Below, piece by piece: positions 16,621 to 24,570 of a stretch of DNA of 48,177 bases; positions within the stretch are counted from its first letter, which is position 1; the number at the start of each line of letters is the position of its first letter. Under the pieces are notes generated by a model, which saw only the letters and a list, made by a program, of their open reading frames with translations, was not told the DNA's origin and did not search any database. The stretch covers positions 1,318 through 49,494 of the forward strand of contig DPHV01000004.1 of assembly GCA_003521625.1 (NCBI GenBank), written 5' to 3'. The DNA comes from Ruminococcus sp. (lineage in GTDB: Bacteria > Bacillota > Clostridia > Oscillospirales > Acutalibacteraceae). Made by a program: the position numbers and the translations under genes.

Positions 16621-16899
16621 ACTCGTTAAAGTTTTGTCAACTTGCACAAACAACATCGTATATCGCAATTATTATTTAGTTAAATGATTAACGGCTTTTT
16701 ATGCTAAATATCTAAAATACATACTTATATTTTATACAAAACGTAAAAACTTGTTTATTTATATTATCTAACTGTACAAAGATTTTTATAATTTTTTTGT
16801 GATTTTCCTACTATACTAACCCGATTTATTATTGTATAATATAACCATAGCAAATTTTATATGCTATATAAAAAGACACCACCGAAAGGGGAAACATAA
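16621..16899. other. AT-rich non-coding leader/promoter region
   Basis: No supported gene lies here. The stretch is very AT-rich. A TATAAT at 16835-16840, 59 bp before the next start, is a plausible -10 box, but no good -35 box stands at 17 bp. Another TATAAT is at 16787-16792. The ribosome binding site GAAAGGGG at about 16883-16890 serves the following gene. Confidence 0.5.
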
Positions 16900-17649
16900 A
16901 TGAAACTTGATACAATTCTTGCTGAAAGAAAAAACAAAAAAATTTACAAAGACGGTAACCTTGTAGCAAAGGTTTTTGACGAATCTTTCCCGAAGTCAGA
17001 TATTCTTAACGAGGCGCTTAATCAGGCGAGAGTTGAGGAAACAGGACTCAATATTCCAAAGGTAGAAGAGGTTACAAAGATTGACGGCAAATGGGCTATC
17101 ATCTCAACATATATAGAAGGTAAAACACTTGCAGCTCTTATTGCAGAAAATCCCGACAAAATTGACGAGTATCTTGAGCTTTTCGTTGACATTCAGATTA
17201 AAATTCTCAATCAGAAAGCACCCCTGCTCAACAAGCTTAAGGACAAAATGAACAGAAAAATCAACGAAACAGACCTTGACGCAACTACAAGATACGAGCT
17301 TCACACACGCCTGAACAGTATGCCCAAGCACACAAAGGTTTGTCACGGCGACTTTAACCCCAGTAACGTTATCATTACACCCGACGGCACTCCGTATGTA
17401 CTTGACTGGTCACACGCTACACAGGGCAACGGCTCGGCTGACGCCGCAAGAACATATCTTTTGTTCCGCCTTAACAAGCAGGAAGATGTTGCCGAAAAAT
17501 ATATGAAGCTGTTCTGTGAAAAGACAGACACTGCTCGTCAGTATGTAAACGAGTGGCTTCCGATTGTAGCCGCTTCACAGTCCGTCAAGGGCAAACCCGA
17601 AGAGCGGGAATTCCTGCTCTCATGGGTAAATGTCTGCGATTATCAGTAA
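16900..17649 (+). CDS. Aminoglycoside phosphotransferase / choline kinase-like protein
   Basis: The 249-residue protein has the protein-kinase-like fold of the APH family. The N-terminal lobe carries LVAKVFDESFPKS (likely ATP-binding Lys) and AIISTYIEGKTLAALI (hinge). The C-terminal lobe has the Brenner motif VCHGDFNPSNVII with catalytic Asp, and the metal-binding Asp in YVLDWSHATQGNGSADAA. These are the marks of small-molecule kinases acting on aminoglycosides, choline, homoserine or similar. No resistance-gene context is present, so a housekeeping kinase is more likely than drug resistance. GAAAGGGG precedes the ATG and a strong terminator follows, so the gene is probably monocistronic. Confidence 0.86.
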   Translation: MKLDTILAERKNKKIYKDGNLVAKVFDESFPKSDILNEALNQARVEETGLNIPKVEEVTKIDGKWAIISTYIEGKTLAALIAENPDKIDEYLELFVDIQIKILNQKAPLLNKLKDKMNRKINETDLDATTRYELHTRLNSMPKHTKVCHGDFNPSNVIITPDGTPYVLDWSHATQGNGSADAARTYLLFRLNKQEDVAEKYMKLFCEKTDTARQYVNEWLPIVAASQSVKGKPEEREFLLSWVNVCDYQ

Positions 17650-17712
17650 TCTGAAAGCATTAACAGGCATAATTAAACCAAAATACTCATTTTACTCATA
17701 AAATCTACTCTT

Positions 17713-17756
17713 ACAAAACACCCCTGTACCAATCGGTACAGGGGTGTTTACCTTTT
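17713..17756. terminator. Bidirectional terminator between the APH-like and asparaginase genes
   Basis: AACACCCCTGTACC (17717-17730), loop AATC and GGTACAGGGGTGTT (17735-17748), with T-rich sequence on the plus side and A-rich sequence before it that gives a U-tract on the minus strand. It separates convergent genes. Confidence 0.88.
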
Positions 17757-17763
17757 ATTATTA

Positions 17764-18738
17764 CTAAAAATCTCCGCCACAGGGCTGAAAAACGTCATCT
17801 AATCTGTCTTTTTTCAGCATCCAAAGCTTCATATACATTGCAATCGGTGACGCAGGCGGCAGAACTTCAATTTTCAGCTTTTCAAACATCAGCTTGCTTT
17901 CATAGAAAAATCCTTTTTCTGCACCCGTAAGATAAACAGGAACACCGCATTTTTCAGCCTCGGCACAGAATTTTATCAGCTCATCACCGTTTGTGTTGAG
18001 CGTTCCCGAGTGGTAGCCTTCGAGCAAAACCGCCTTTGTTCCCTGCTTAATCTGCGGATAAGTCATTCCGACATACGGTTTTACATACAACACATCTGAC
18101 GTTTCTTCAAGCTCAGTGCAGTCAGACATTGAAATTTTATCGCTTTTTTCTTTATAAAATTTGCATTTTTCAATGCCGTAATCAGAATAACTCTCATATA
18201 CACATTTTTCAAAAATACTAAAAATAAAATCCTCATAAGGGCTGTGCGGAAGAACTCTTGATGCTCTGTGAATATCCGTAACATCATACGGAGTATTTGC
18301 GTATGAAACAAAAACCCCCCTGCCTTTTCTGCTTTTGATAAGCTCAACTGCTCCGCAAAAATTACGAAAGCCGTTTGAACGATCGTCCTCAAGCGGAAAG
18401 TTAGCCGAAACAAGAACAATCGGCGTTTTACAAAGCCCGAAAGCATACGACAGATACGCCGCCGTATATTGGAGCGTGTCCGTTCCGTGTGCGACAATAA
18501 CGCCGTCAAACTCGTTTAAATCATAGGAGCTGACGCACTTGTAAAGTTGAGTAAGAAATTTTCCGTTCATATTCTCGCTCAAAATGTTAAGCGGCTGAAC
18601 GGCAGTAAACTCAACCTTTTTGTCTTTTTTTGAATACATTTCAAGAAGCTTATACGAATTTTCAGAATCAGGAGAAATTACTCCTTCCGATTTTGTCGAG
18701 CCGATTGTTCCGCCCGTAAACACCGTAAGTATTTTCAT
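17764..18738 (-). CDS. L-asparaginase / asparaginase-glutaminase family protein
   Basis: The 324-residue protein hydrolyses asparagine (possibly glutamine) to the acid and ammonia. The N-terminal threonine motif is VFTGGTIGSTKSEG, and the second catalytic motif is VIVAHGTDTLQYTAAYL. A third family segment is PIVLVSANFPLEDDRSNG. No signal peptide is present, so it is cytoplasmic like type I enzymes. It is the last gene of a tight minus-strand operon: its ATG lies one base after the stop of the PNPOx-like gene. Length is near the family norm (320-340). Asparagine synthetase at 29 kb is not linked to it. Confidence 0.92.
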   Translation of the reverse strand: MKILTVFTGGTIGSTKSEGVISPDSENSYKLLEMYSKKDKKVEFTAVQPLNILSENMNGKFLTQLYKCVSSYDLNEFDGVIVAHGTDTLQYTAAYLSYAFGLCKTPIVLVSANFPLEDDRSNGFRNFCGAVELIKSRKGRGVFVSYANTPYDVTDIHRASRVLPHSPYEDFIFSIFEKCVYESYSDYGIEKCKFYKEKSDKISMSDCTELEETSDVLYVKPYVGMTYPQIKQGTKAVLLEGYHSGTLNTNGDELIKFCAEAEKCGVPVYLTGAEKGFFYESKLMFEKLKIEVLPPASPIAMYMKLWMLKKDRLDDVFQPCGGDF

Positions 18739-18739
18739 A

Positions 18740-19207
18740 TTATCTGTTGACCTTTGCGCTTATTTTTATAATCGAAATTTCGTAAATATCTGTTACGTTA
18801 TAAAATTTTTCAATCTCTGACTTACCTTTCTCCGGAAAATCGGGAGCGTATTTCTTCGCAAGCAGTTCAAGCGCATAACGCTTGCTGCTTTCCGTCTTTT
18901 CAGCATTTCCAAAAACTACCACACTGCCGTATTTTGTGGTAAGCTCTTTTGCTATAACCTTCGGATTTTCAACAACGGTAAAGCAAATCTTGTCCGAATA
19001 ATCAAGATTAGCCTGCTTGTGACCTGCGTTTTTTGCACAATGAAAATATATTTTCTTTCCGTCATAAGCAAAATTGAGAGGAACACCGTATGGAAAGCCA
19101 TCACTACCCACCGTTGACAAAACTCCGTATTCCGCATTTTCAAGAATACGCTCGGCAGTTTGTAAATCTGCCAGACGTTCCTTTCTTCTCATTTCATAAT
19201 CAATCAT
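18740..19207 (-). CDS. Pyridoxamine 5'-phosphate oxidase-like (NimA-type) flavin protein
   Basis: The 155-residue protein has the split-barrel PNPOx fold signature of NimA-like proteins. It starts RRKERLADLQTAERILE, then EYGVLSTVGSDGFPYGVPLN and IYFHCAKNAGHKQANLDYS. NimA-like proteins bind FMN or heme and some reduce nitroimidazoles, but most clostridial members have unknown substrates. The first segment R-R-K-E and the HCAKNAGHK stretch are characteristic of the family. Its ribosome binding site, CGGAG, lies within the last codons of the DUF1015 gene, and only one base separates it from the downstream asparaginase, so expression is coupled within the operon. Confidence 0.9.
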   Translation of the reverse strand: MIDYEMRRKERLADLQTAERILENAEYGVLSTVGSDGFPYGVPLNFAYDGKKIYFHCAKNAGHKQANLDYSDKICFTVVENPKVIAKELTTKYGSVVVFGNAEKTESSKRYALELLAKKYAPDFPEKGKSEIEKFYNVTDIYEISIIKISAKVNR

Positions 19208-19208
19208 A

Positions 19209-20495
19209 TCAGACTCCGAGGTCGTTCATAACCATTCCCGTAATCATCTTCGGGTAGAAATACGTAGACTTCTGCGGCATCTTCTCGCCTGCGGCGGCAA
19301 CGTCACGAATCTCGCTAACCCTTGTGGGATTGAGCACAAACGAACATTGAAATTCTCTGCTGTCAACAAGTGAAACAGCCTCGTCAAAGAACTTAGTATA
19401 GGTCAGATTGACCTGATTAGCCATATTTTCCTTATCAATTCCAAAGATATTTTCAAGAATAAGAGTGTGCAGAACCGAAACATCAAGCCTTTGCGAAGCT
19501 GTACAGAGATTCGGCAAAAACTGCGACATAACGTCAATATCTTTTAGCGCAAGCAAATACCATTCGCCGTTTCCGCAGTAAAAACCGAAAGCCTTTTTGC
19601 CCTCTTCATATCGTTTTGCAAGCTCACTTTCCATATTTTCTGTGCCGTAAAATGCAGTTATTTCAAAATATTTTTCGCATAATTCAAGCATTTTATTCTT
19701 GTCAAAATCGGGCAAATCACGCACAAGACGGTGTGTCGGGAACACTACAAGTCCGGGATGGTCCATATCGACAAGGTAAATCATCTGATAATCCTGTGCG
19801 TCGCCCTCCTTTGAGATTCCGTTTTCACGGCAGTAATTTCTGTAGTTGAGCGCCGTTTCGTACCTGTGATGTCCGTCGGCAATATAGAGCCTTCTGTGTG
19901 CAAAATCATTTACAAGCTTGTTAATAATTTCCTCGTCGGTAACAATCCACAGCCTGTGGGTAACGTCATCTGAATCAGTAAATTCAAGCTCCGGTGTGCA
20001 CTTTGAGCACTCGTCAATTGTTTTGAGAGTAACGTGCTTTTCTTCCATATAAAGCGCATAAATCTGGCTGAAATTGCAATTTGTCGCTTTCATAAGATTA
20101 AACCTGTCCTCTTTAGCCTTTGAAAGAGTGAACTCGTGAGGCAGAATAATTCCTTTTGAAAACTCCTCCAGCTTTACACGTGCAATAATACCCTTTATGC
20201 TTTTGCGCTCGGAGTAAGCGTTGAACTCCTCCTCGTAAATGTAAATTGCGGGCTTATCCTCGTGAATAAGAATCCCCTTGTCACGCCAAATATTAAGAAT
20301 GTCGGAAGCGCTCTGATACGGATTATCACCGTCCTTCGGAAGCTCCAGACGGATGATGTTATATTCATTTTCGTTGATGTAATCAAGTCGCTGTTTTTCG
20401 CCGATGATGTCATACGGAGGACAGCATAGCTTTGAAATTTCGCCTGCCTTTGACGTGTCATAGCGCATACCCCTGAACGGTTTGATAACTGCCAT
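19209..20495 (-). CDS. DUF1015 family protein (SerK/SbnI-like)
   Basis: The 428-residue protein begins MAVIKPFRGMRYDTSKAGEI, the diagnostic start of DUF1015. It continues LCCPPYDIIGEKQRLDYINE and contains LYIADGHHRYETALNYRN, the conserved active-site-like motif of the family. Relatives SbnI and archaeal SerK are ADP- or ATP-dependent free-serine kinases with a ParB/Srx-like fold, so a small-molecule kinase role is plausible. In many clostridia the gene sits beside serA/serC; here it heads an operon with a PNPOx-like protein and asparaginase. The ATG at 20495, six bases after GGTGGG, is chosen over a TTG at 20510. Confidence 0.9.
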   Translation of the reverse strand: MAVIKPFRGMRYDTSKAGEISKLCCPPYDIIGEKQRLDYINENEYNIIRLELPKDGDNPYQSASDILNIWRDKGILIHEDKPAIYIYEEEFNAYSERKSIKGIIARVKLEEFSKGIILPHEFTLSKAKEDRFNLMKATNCNFSQIYALYMEEKHVTLKTIDECSKCTPELEFTDSDDVTHRLWIVTDEEIINKLVNDFAHRRLYIADGHHRYETALNYRNYCRENGISKEGDAQDYQMIYLVDMDHPGLVVFPTHRLVRDLPDFDKNKMLELCEKYFEITAFYGTENMESELAKRYEEGKKAFGFYCGNGEWYLLALKDIDVMSQFLPNLCTASQRLDVSVLHTLILENIFGIDKENMANQVNLTYTKFFDEAVSLVDSREFQCSFVLNPTRVSEIRDVAAAGEKMPQKSTYFYPKMITGMVMNDLGV

Positions 20496-20524
20496 AAAAA
20501 TCCCACCCAAAATTTTATTAATTC

Positions 20525-20553
20525 ATTATACCATACATTCGACAGACGGGCAA
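20525..20553 (-). promoter_or_regulatory. Promoter of the DUF1015 operon
   Basis: On the minus strand TTGCCC (20548-20553), a 17-bp spacer and TATAAT (20525-20530), divergent from the tRNA promoter. Confidence 0.65.
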
Positions 20554-20572
20554 CAAATAATTAGTAAAACCG

Positions 20573-20601
20573 TTGACAAATATAACAAACTTTGATATAA
20601 T
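20573..20601 (+). promoter_or_regulatory. Consensus promoter of the tRNA gene
   Basis: TTGACA (20573-20578), a 17-bp spacer and TATAAT (20596-20601), a perfect sigma-A consensus 31 bp before the tRNA. Confidence 0.85.
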
Positions 20602-20632
20602 AACATTTGCGTAAAAGATATTATATCAATAT

Positions 20633-20709
20633 GCGCCAATAGCTCAGTTGGTTAGAGCTACCGGCTCATAACCGGTCGGTCCGGGGTTCGAGTCCCTGTT
20701 GGCGCACCA
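20633..20709 (+). tRNA. tRNA with CAT anticodon (elongator tRNA-Met, or tRNA-Ile2)
   Basis: The cloverleaf is complete. Acceptor GCGCCAA (20633-20639) pairs with TTGGCGC (20699-20705); A73 and an encoded CCA end at 20709. The anticodon stem is ACCGG/CCGGT with loop CTCATAA and anticodon CAT at 20667-20669. The T arm is CGGGG-TTCGAGT-CCCTG with one G-U pair. The G1-C72 pair excludes an initiator tRNA. A CAT anticodon is read as methionine unless C34 is changed to lysidine (Ile2), which cannot be decided with certainty by eye. It is a single tRNA behind its own promoter and terminator. Confidence 0.95.
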
Positions 20710-20747
20710 AAAAATAACAGGTACCTTTTTGGTGCCTGTTATTTTTT
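20709..20747 (+). terminator. Terminator of the tRNA gene
   Basis: AAAAAATAACAGGTACC, loop TTTTT, then GGTGCCTGTTATTTTTT (20731-20747). The stem is 17 bp with one G-U pair and ends in its own T tract, immediately after the encoded CCA. Confidence 0.9.
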
Positions 20748-20883
20748 CGCCTACAGGGACTCGAAGCCGAGCGTTAAGAAAACGTCACTGTGTGACGTTT
20801 TTAGCGAGAGCCTTTCCACTCACGCACGCCGCAACAAACGAGGTGTGCATTTTCCCAATCTCATACGTACTGTTGGCGCACTA
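20731..20883. repeat. Inverted and direct copies of the tRNA 3' end downstream of the tRNA
   Basis: The tRNA T-arm, acceptor 3' strand and terminator left arm (20687-20725) are mirrored by 20731-20765, with two mismatches and a 4-bp gap. The core TTCGAGTCCCTGT is perfect. A direct copy of the tRNA end, CTGTTGGCGCAC, is at 20870-20881. Between them is a perfect hairpin AAAACGTCAC/GTGACGTTTT (20779-20801). No integrase or other gene is here. This looks like a scar of integration or a repeat built on the tRNA end. The rest of the gap up to 20989 holds only a hairpin. Confidence 0.6.
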
Positions 20884-20952
20884 AATAAAAAACGTAAAAA
20901 ACCGAAAAATATCGCACTTTTTACAAAAATATTAGTCAAATGTTAGTCAATA

Positions 20953-20977
20953 AAGGCACCAATATGGGTGCTTTTAT
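20953..20977 (-). terminator. Probable terminator of the C39-like gene
   Basis: AAAGGCACC...GGTGCTTTT (about 20953-20974) forms a short hairpin 15-35 bp beyond the minus-strand stop, with a TTTATTG tract on the minus strand. Confidence 0.5.
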
Positions 20978-20989
20978 TTTTATCTTAAT

Positions 20990-21934
20990 CTACTGCAAAA
21001 CAATTGCCTGTTTGCCGATTTGTTCGTATCTTTTATCCGTTGTAGCTTTGTCATATGACGCTAACTTGCCTGCGGCAGAATCAGCAAAATAATAATTTTT
21101 CTCATCAAAGCCAACAAGCACCAGACAATGCTCGTGCATCTGCCAGCTGACTGTATCTCCGATTTTATGCTCGGCATTCTCGTCAACATAGTCTACAATC
21201 CAGCTTTCTTTAATATACGGCTCGTCCATAAACGTCGTAGCCCAGACCATAACAGGAGTGTCGTTGCGAATGTATTTTTCACAAAGCTCTTCAAGCGACA
21301 CGCCCGACATCGGTTGAGCTTCAAGCTCTGAGCCGGTAGTTTTTATATAGCTGTTCATACATTTAGCCATTGCGGGAGCGTTTATTCCATAACCTGTATA
21401 AATGTCTCCTGCGTAAGCAGAGTTCATATCAGGGCCGTAAAGGTTGCAGTCTATTCCGGGATACACAGCCCTCATAATAAGATAATTATCAACAAACTCA
21501 AATTCGTCAATGTCAAATTTATAGTACTGTAAAAGCATGGTACACGCATAGGTTTCACAAGCAGCTTTCAACTCGTCCTGAACAATGACGGGCACACCCT
21601 CAATTTTGTGAGAAGCGACCTGAGTTGTCGGGGCAATCGTTTCCGCAGTTGACGGGGTCTGATTATTCTCGTTATTATCTGAACAAGAGGAAACCATAGC
21701 TATTATTACAATCAGAACAACAACAGTCGCCACCGCAATTAACGCAATTCTATTATGCAAAAGAGCCTTCAGCTTCCACTTAAGTCCCTTTCTTTTTCTG
21801 CCGTACTTATCTATATTATAGGCAGTGTTATTTCTTCTGTTTGAATTTCTGCGCGGGCTTCTGCGAACATCGTAATCATCGCTGAAATAATCGTCAAAAT
21901 ACTGTTCGTCATCATTATAATCATTGTAATTCAT
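20990..21934 (-). CDS. Membrane-anchored C39-like (papain-fold) peptidase
   Basis: The 314-residue protein has an Asp/Tyr-rich N-terminal tail and an Arg/Asn-rich segment. One membrane helix follows (about residues 62-84, IALIAVATVVVLIVIIAMVS), then a Thr/Pro-rich linker and an extracellular domain of the C39-like family 2 type. The likely catalytic Cys is in ELKAACETYACTMLLQYY, and the His is in MHEHCLVLVGFDEKNYYFAD with the following Asp. Such proteins cleave peptides on the cell surface, but most are uncharacterised. The start ATG follows GGGGTGG. It stands alone behind its own promoter. The N-terminal half resembles the DHHW protein at 14394-15683. Confidence 0.85.
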   Translation of the reverse strand: MNYNDYNDDEQYFDDYFSDDYDVRRSPRRNSNRRNNTAYNIDKYGRKRKGLKWKLKALLHNRIALIAVATVVVLIVIIAMVSSCSDNNENNQTPSTAETIAPTTQVASHKIEGVPVIVQDELKAACETYACTMLLQYYKFDIDEFEFVDNYLIMRAVYPGIDCNLYGPDMNSAYAGDIYTGYGINAPAMAKCMNSYIKTTGSELEAQPMSGVSLEELCEKYIRNDTPVMVWATTFMDEPYIKESWIVDYVDENAEHKIGDTVSWQMHEHCLVLVGFDEKNYYFADSAAGKLASYDKATTDKRYEQIGKQAIVLQ

Positions 21935-21975
21935 AGATTATTTCCACCCCTGTCATATCGGAATTAATTGAAAAA

Positions 21976-22004
21976 ATTATATCACGGCTGAATTTTTAAT
22001 TCAA
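21976..22004 (-). promoter_or_regulatory. Promoter of the C39-like gene
   Basis: On the minus strand TTGAAT (21999-22004), a 17-bp spacer and TATAAT (21976-21981), about 40 bp before the ATG. Confidence 0.7.
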
Positions 22005-22088
22005 CAATTATTAACATATTTTTGAAAAAATATAGATAGAATGCGGACTTACGCTGTTTTTCAACATATATTTGAGTCAAATAATAAA

Positions 22089-22126
22089 ATCCAAAAACGG
22101 CCGCCTTAAAGCAGCCGTTTTTGGAT
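22089..22126 (-). terminator. Terminator downstream of the small conserved gene
   Basis: ATCCAAAAACGGC (22089-22101) pairs with GCCGTTTTTGGAT (22114-22126), a perfect 13-bp stem 57 bp beyond the stop at 22183. Confidence 0.75.
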
Positions 22127-22182
22127 TTAGAAGTTTTGAAATTAACGTGAAAAACGTGGATTGTAATTTTAATAAGCTTTGA

Positions 22183-22449
22183 TTAACCTACTTTAGCGTT
22201 ACCTGTATCGCCGAAGAAGTTGAATCTGAAAAGCTTGCTCTCGTCGTTCTTGTTTTCGCAGATAATACTAGCTTCTGCTATTTTACCACCTTCGATAAGC
22301 TTTGTCAAGCCAACGAGCTGGCAAAGTTTGCTGCGCAGATTTAATCTGTCGCCTTCCTTTGTAACGAGATATACGTTGCCCTCGCAGGTATCGAGCACGG
22401 CGAGGAACGCAGTTACATCAATGTTGTGTAAGCTAAGAATTGGTGTCAT
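22183..22449 (-). CDS. Small conserved clostridial protein of unknown function (88 aa)
   Basis: The start is ATG 22449, 7 bases after GAAGGAGG; the open frame extends to 22515 without another good site. The 88-residue product begins MTPILSLHNIDVTAFLAVLD and carries CEGNVYLVTKEGDRLNLRSK. I recognise this as a short protein common in clostridial genomes, sometimes labelled a polyA polymerase although it has no nucleotidyltransferase motif. No signal peptide, membrane helix or metal-binding cluster is visible, so it is probably cytoplasmic. The strong promoter and ribosome binding site suggest high expression. Function is not known. Confidence 0.8.
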   Translation of the reverse strand: MTPILSLHNIDVTAFLAVLDTCEGNVYLVTKEGDRLNLRSKLCQLVGLTKLIEGGKIAEASIICENKNDESKLFRFNFFGDTGNAKVG

Positions 22450-22857
22450 AAATGTTTCCTCCTTCAATTCTTTAAAAATATAAAGTTTTTTCGTGCGCCA
22501 TTTACCATTTGGCAAATCATGATTATTTATCGACTTTTTGATAATTCAATTTTACTCGAGTAAGGCTAATTGGAAATCAGCCGATAGTCAAGCGGACTAT
22601 TTACTTGACAATTATTATTATATCCAACTTTTTAAAAAAGTCAACAATTTTTAACCTCTGTTTTTGTGAGTTATCACATTTGTATGTCAACAATAGCCAA
22701 TATTCACGCTGTAATTATGTGCAATATATCCTAATAATGCTTTAAAAGAATTTACAAAGCGACAATATTTTCGTTACTCTTTCGTCAGTTTCAACAACTT
22801 ATTTCCTTTTCAGCAATAAAATAATCTGATTTTTTACAAACTTAATTTTTCGATGTA
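22450..22857. other. Intergenic region with divergent promoters
   Basis: No gene is supported in this 410-bp stretch. It holds the minus-strand promoter (22617-22644) of the 88-residue gene. That transcript's ~170-nt leader includes GTCAAG...CTTGAC inverted at 22588-22609, a possible operator. The distal 200 bp are AT-rich with no recognised motif. Confidence 0.5.
22617..22644 (-). promoter_or_regulatory. Promoter of the 88-aa gene
   Basis: On the minus strand TTGACT (22639-22644), a 16-bp spacer and TATAAT (22617-22622), with a ~170-nt untranslated leader. Confidence 0.65.
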
Positions 22858-22886
22858 TTGTGATTTTTCTCTCTATGCGGTATAAT
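22858..22886 (+). promoter_or_regulatory. Promoter of the phosphohexomutase gene
   Basis: TTGTGA (22858-22863), a 17-bp spacer and TATAAT (22881-22886). It lies inside the longest open frame, which shows that translation must start downstream. Confidence 0.7.
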
Positions 22887-22919
22887 ATCATATATAAAGA
22901 AACCGAAAGGATGAAAACT

Positions 22920-24422
22920 ATGCTCAATGATTTTTATAAACAGTTCAAAAGCGGCACTGACATCAGAGGTGTTGCAAGCGAGGGCGTTGAAGGACAGAGC
23001 GTCAATCTCACTGACGATGCTGTTGCCAATATGGCTGACGGCTTTGTTCTCTGGCTTTCAAAAAAGGTTAATAAGCCTTGCGACAGTCTTACAATATCCG
23101 TAGGACGTGACAGCAGAATATCAGGTCCTCACATTATGGAGATTACCACAAAGCGTTTTAAAGCAAGCGGTGCAAAGGTGCTTTGCTGCGGTCTTGCTTC
23201 AACTCCGTCAATGTTTATGACTACGGTTGACCTTAATTGCGACGGTGCTTTGCAGATTACCGCAAGCCACCACCCCTTTAACCGAAACGGTCTTAAATTC
23301 TTTACACGTGAAGGCGGTCTTGAAGGCTCTGACATTGAGGAAATTCTGACATACGCTCAGGAAAACGAACATCCGCAGGAAAAAGACGGCGGAACAATCA
23401 GCGACATTGACTATATGAGCGACTACGCAAAAGGGCTTTGCGAAAAGATTAAAAAGGAAGTTAACGCAGAGGACTATGACCATCCGCTTAAGGGCTTTAA
23501 GATTGTTGTTGACGCAGGAAACGGTGCAGGCGGTTTTTACGCAGACAAGGTGCTTTCCGTACTCGGCGCTGACACCGAGGGCAGCCGTTACCTTGACCCC
23601 GACGGAATGTTCCCGAACCACGTTCCCAATCCCGAGGACGCAACGGCTATGGCGTCAATATGCGAGGCTGTGAGGGAAAGCAACGCTGATTTAGGCGTTA
23701 TCTTTGATACTGACGTTGACCGTGGCGGTGCAGTTGACTCAAAGGGCAACGAGATAAACCGCAACAGGCTTGTAGCCGTAGCCGCCGCAATTGCGCTTGA
23801 GGGCAATGACGGAGGAACAATCGTTACCGACTCAATCACTTCAAGCGGACTTAAGGAATTTATTGAAAACACACTCGGCGGAAAGCACTACCGCTACCGC
23901 AGAGGATATAAGAATGTAATTGACAAGGCTCTTGAGCTTAACGCACAGGGAATAAACTGTCCGCTTGCAATTGAAACCTCAGGACACGCCGCAATGCGTG
24001 AGAATTATTTTCTTGACGACGGTGCATACCTCTGCACAAAAATTATTATCAAAATGGCACAGCTCCGCAAGGAGGGCAAGGACCTTGACGAGCTGACGTC
24101 AGCGCTTAAAGAGCCTGTTGAAAGCAAGGAAATCAGATTTAGGATTACCGAAAAGGATTTCAGAGCCTGCGGAGAAAAAATTATTGCCGACCTCACCGAA
24201 TATGCAGAAAATCAGGAAGGCTGGCAGGTTGCCGACGATAACCGAGAGGGAATCAGAGTATCGTTTGGCAAAGAAAACGGCGACGGCTGGTTTTTGCTCC
24301 GACTCTCCGTTCACGACCCGATTATGCCGCTCAATATTGAAAGCGACAGCAACGGTGGCGTTGATTTGATTTATAATCAGCTGTTTGAGTTTTTGAAAAC
24401 AACAAACGGTCTGGAGATTTAA
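22920..24422 (+). CDS. Phosphoglucomutase/phosphomannomutase family protein
   Basis: The start is ATG 22920, eight bases after AAAGGA; upstream ATGs in frame lie at or before the promoter. The 500-residue alpha-D-phosphohexomutase has the active-site serine loop QITASHHPFNRNGLKFF, the metal loop IFDTDVDRGGAVDSKG, and the sugar-specificity loop AIETSGHAAMRENYFLDDGA. SGTDIRG is near the N-terminus, with a phosphate-binding region near the C-terminus. Such enzymes interconvert 1- and 6-phosphates of glucose or mannose for glycolysis, glycogen or wall precursors. The TASHHP serine motif and length fit the bacterial PMM/PGM group rather than GlmM. It appears monocistronic. Confidence 0.94.
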   Translation: MLNDFYKQFKSGTDIRGVASEGVEGQSVNLTDDAVANMADGFVLWLSKKVNKPCDSLTISVGRDSRISGPHIMEITTKRFKASGAKVLCCGLASTPSMFMTTVDLNCDGALQITASHHPFNRNGLKFFTREGGLEGSDIEEILTYAQENEHPQEKDGGTISDIDYMSDYAKGLCEKIKKEVNAEDYDHPLKGFKIVVDAGNGAGGFYADKVLSVLGADTEGSRYLDPDGMFPNHVPNPEDATAMASICEAVRESNADLGVIFDTDVDRGGAVDSKGNEINRNRLVAVAAAIALEGNDGGTIVTDSITSSGLKEFIENTLGGKHYRYRRGYKNVIDKALELNAQGINCPLAIETSGHAAMRENYFLDDGAYLCTKIIIKMAQLRKEGKDLDELTSALKEPVESKEIRFRITEKDFRACGEKIIADLTEYAENQEGWQVADDNREGIRVSFGKENGDGWFLLRLSVHDPIMPLNIESDSNGGVDLIYNQLFEFLKTTNGLEI

Positions 24423-24470
24423 TCCTACAAATTATAGGTTAAAAAACAATTTTTGTGCGGCAACTTGCCG

Positions 24471-24538
24471 CCGCAACCCGTGGTTGCGGGGTTGAAAACT
24501 GAAATGTATAGCCAAAAACATCGGTTGCGGGGTATAAT
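24471..24538 (+). promoter_or_regulatory. Repeated GGTTGCGGGG boxes at the HTH-membrane gene promoter
   Basis: GGTTGCGGGGT occurs at 24482-24492 and again at 24522-24532, exactly 40 bp apart. The second abuts a TATAAT at 24533-24538. An inverted partner, CCGCAACC (24471-24478), makes a short palindrome with the first. No -35 box of good quality is present, suggesting an activator- or repressor-dependent promoter. Autoregulation by the downstream HTH protein is inferred. Confidence 0.45.
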
Positions 24539-24570
24539 TTGGGCAACAAATCAACGAGGAGGGCATATCA

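Noticed and set aside
20731..20765. Possible second tRNA on the minus strand
   Set aside because: Only a T-arm-like segment is present; no anticodon arm, D arm or matching acceptor strand follows.
22860..22919. Upstream extension of the phosphohexomutase reading frame
   Set aside because: The -35 and -10 boxes lie inside this stretch, so it would not be in the transcript.
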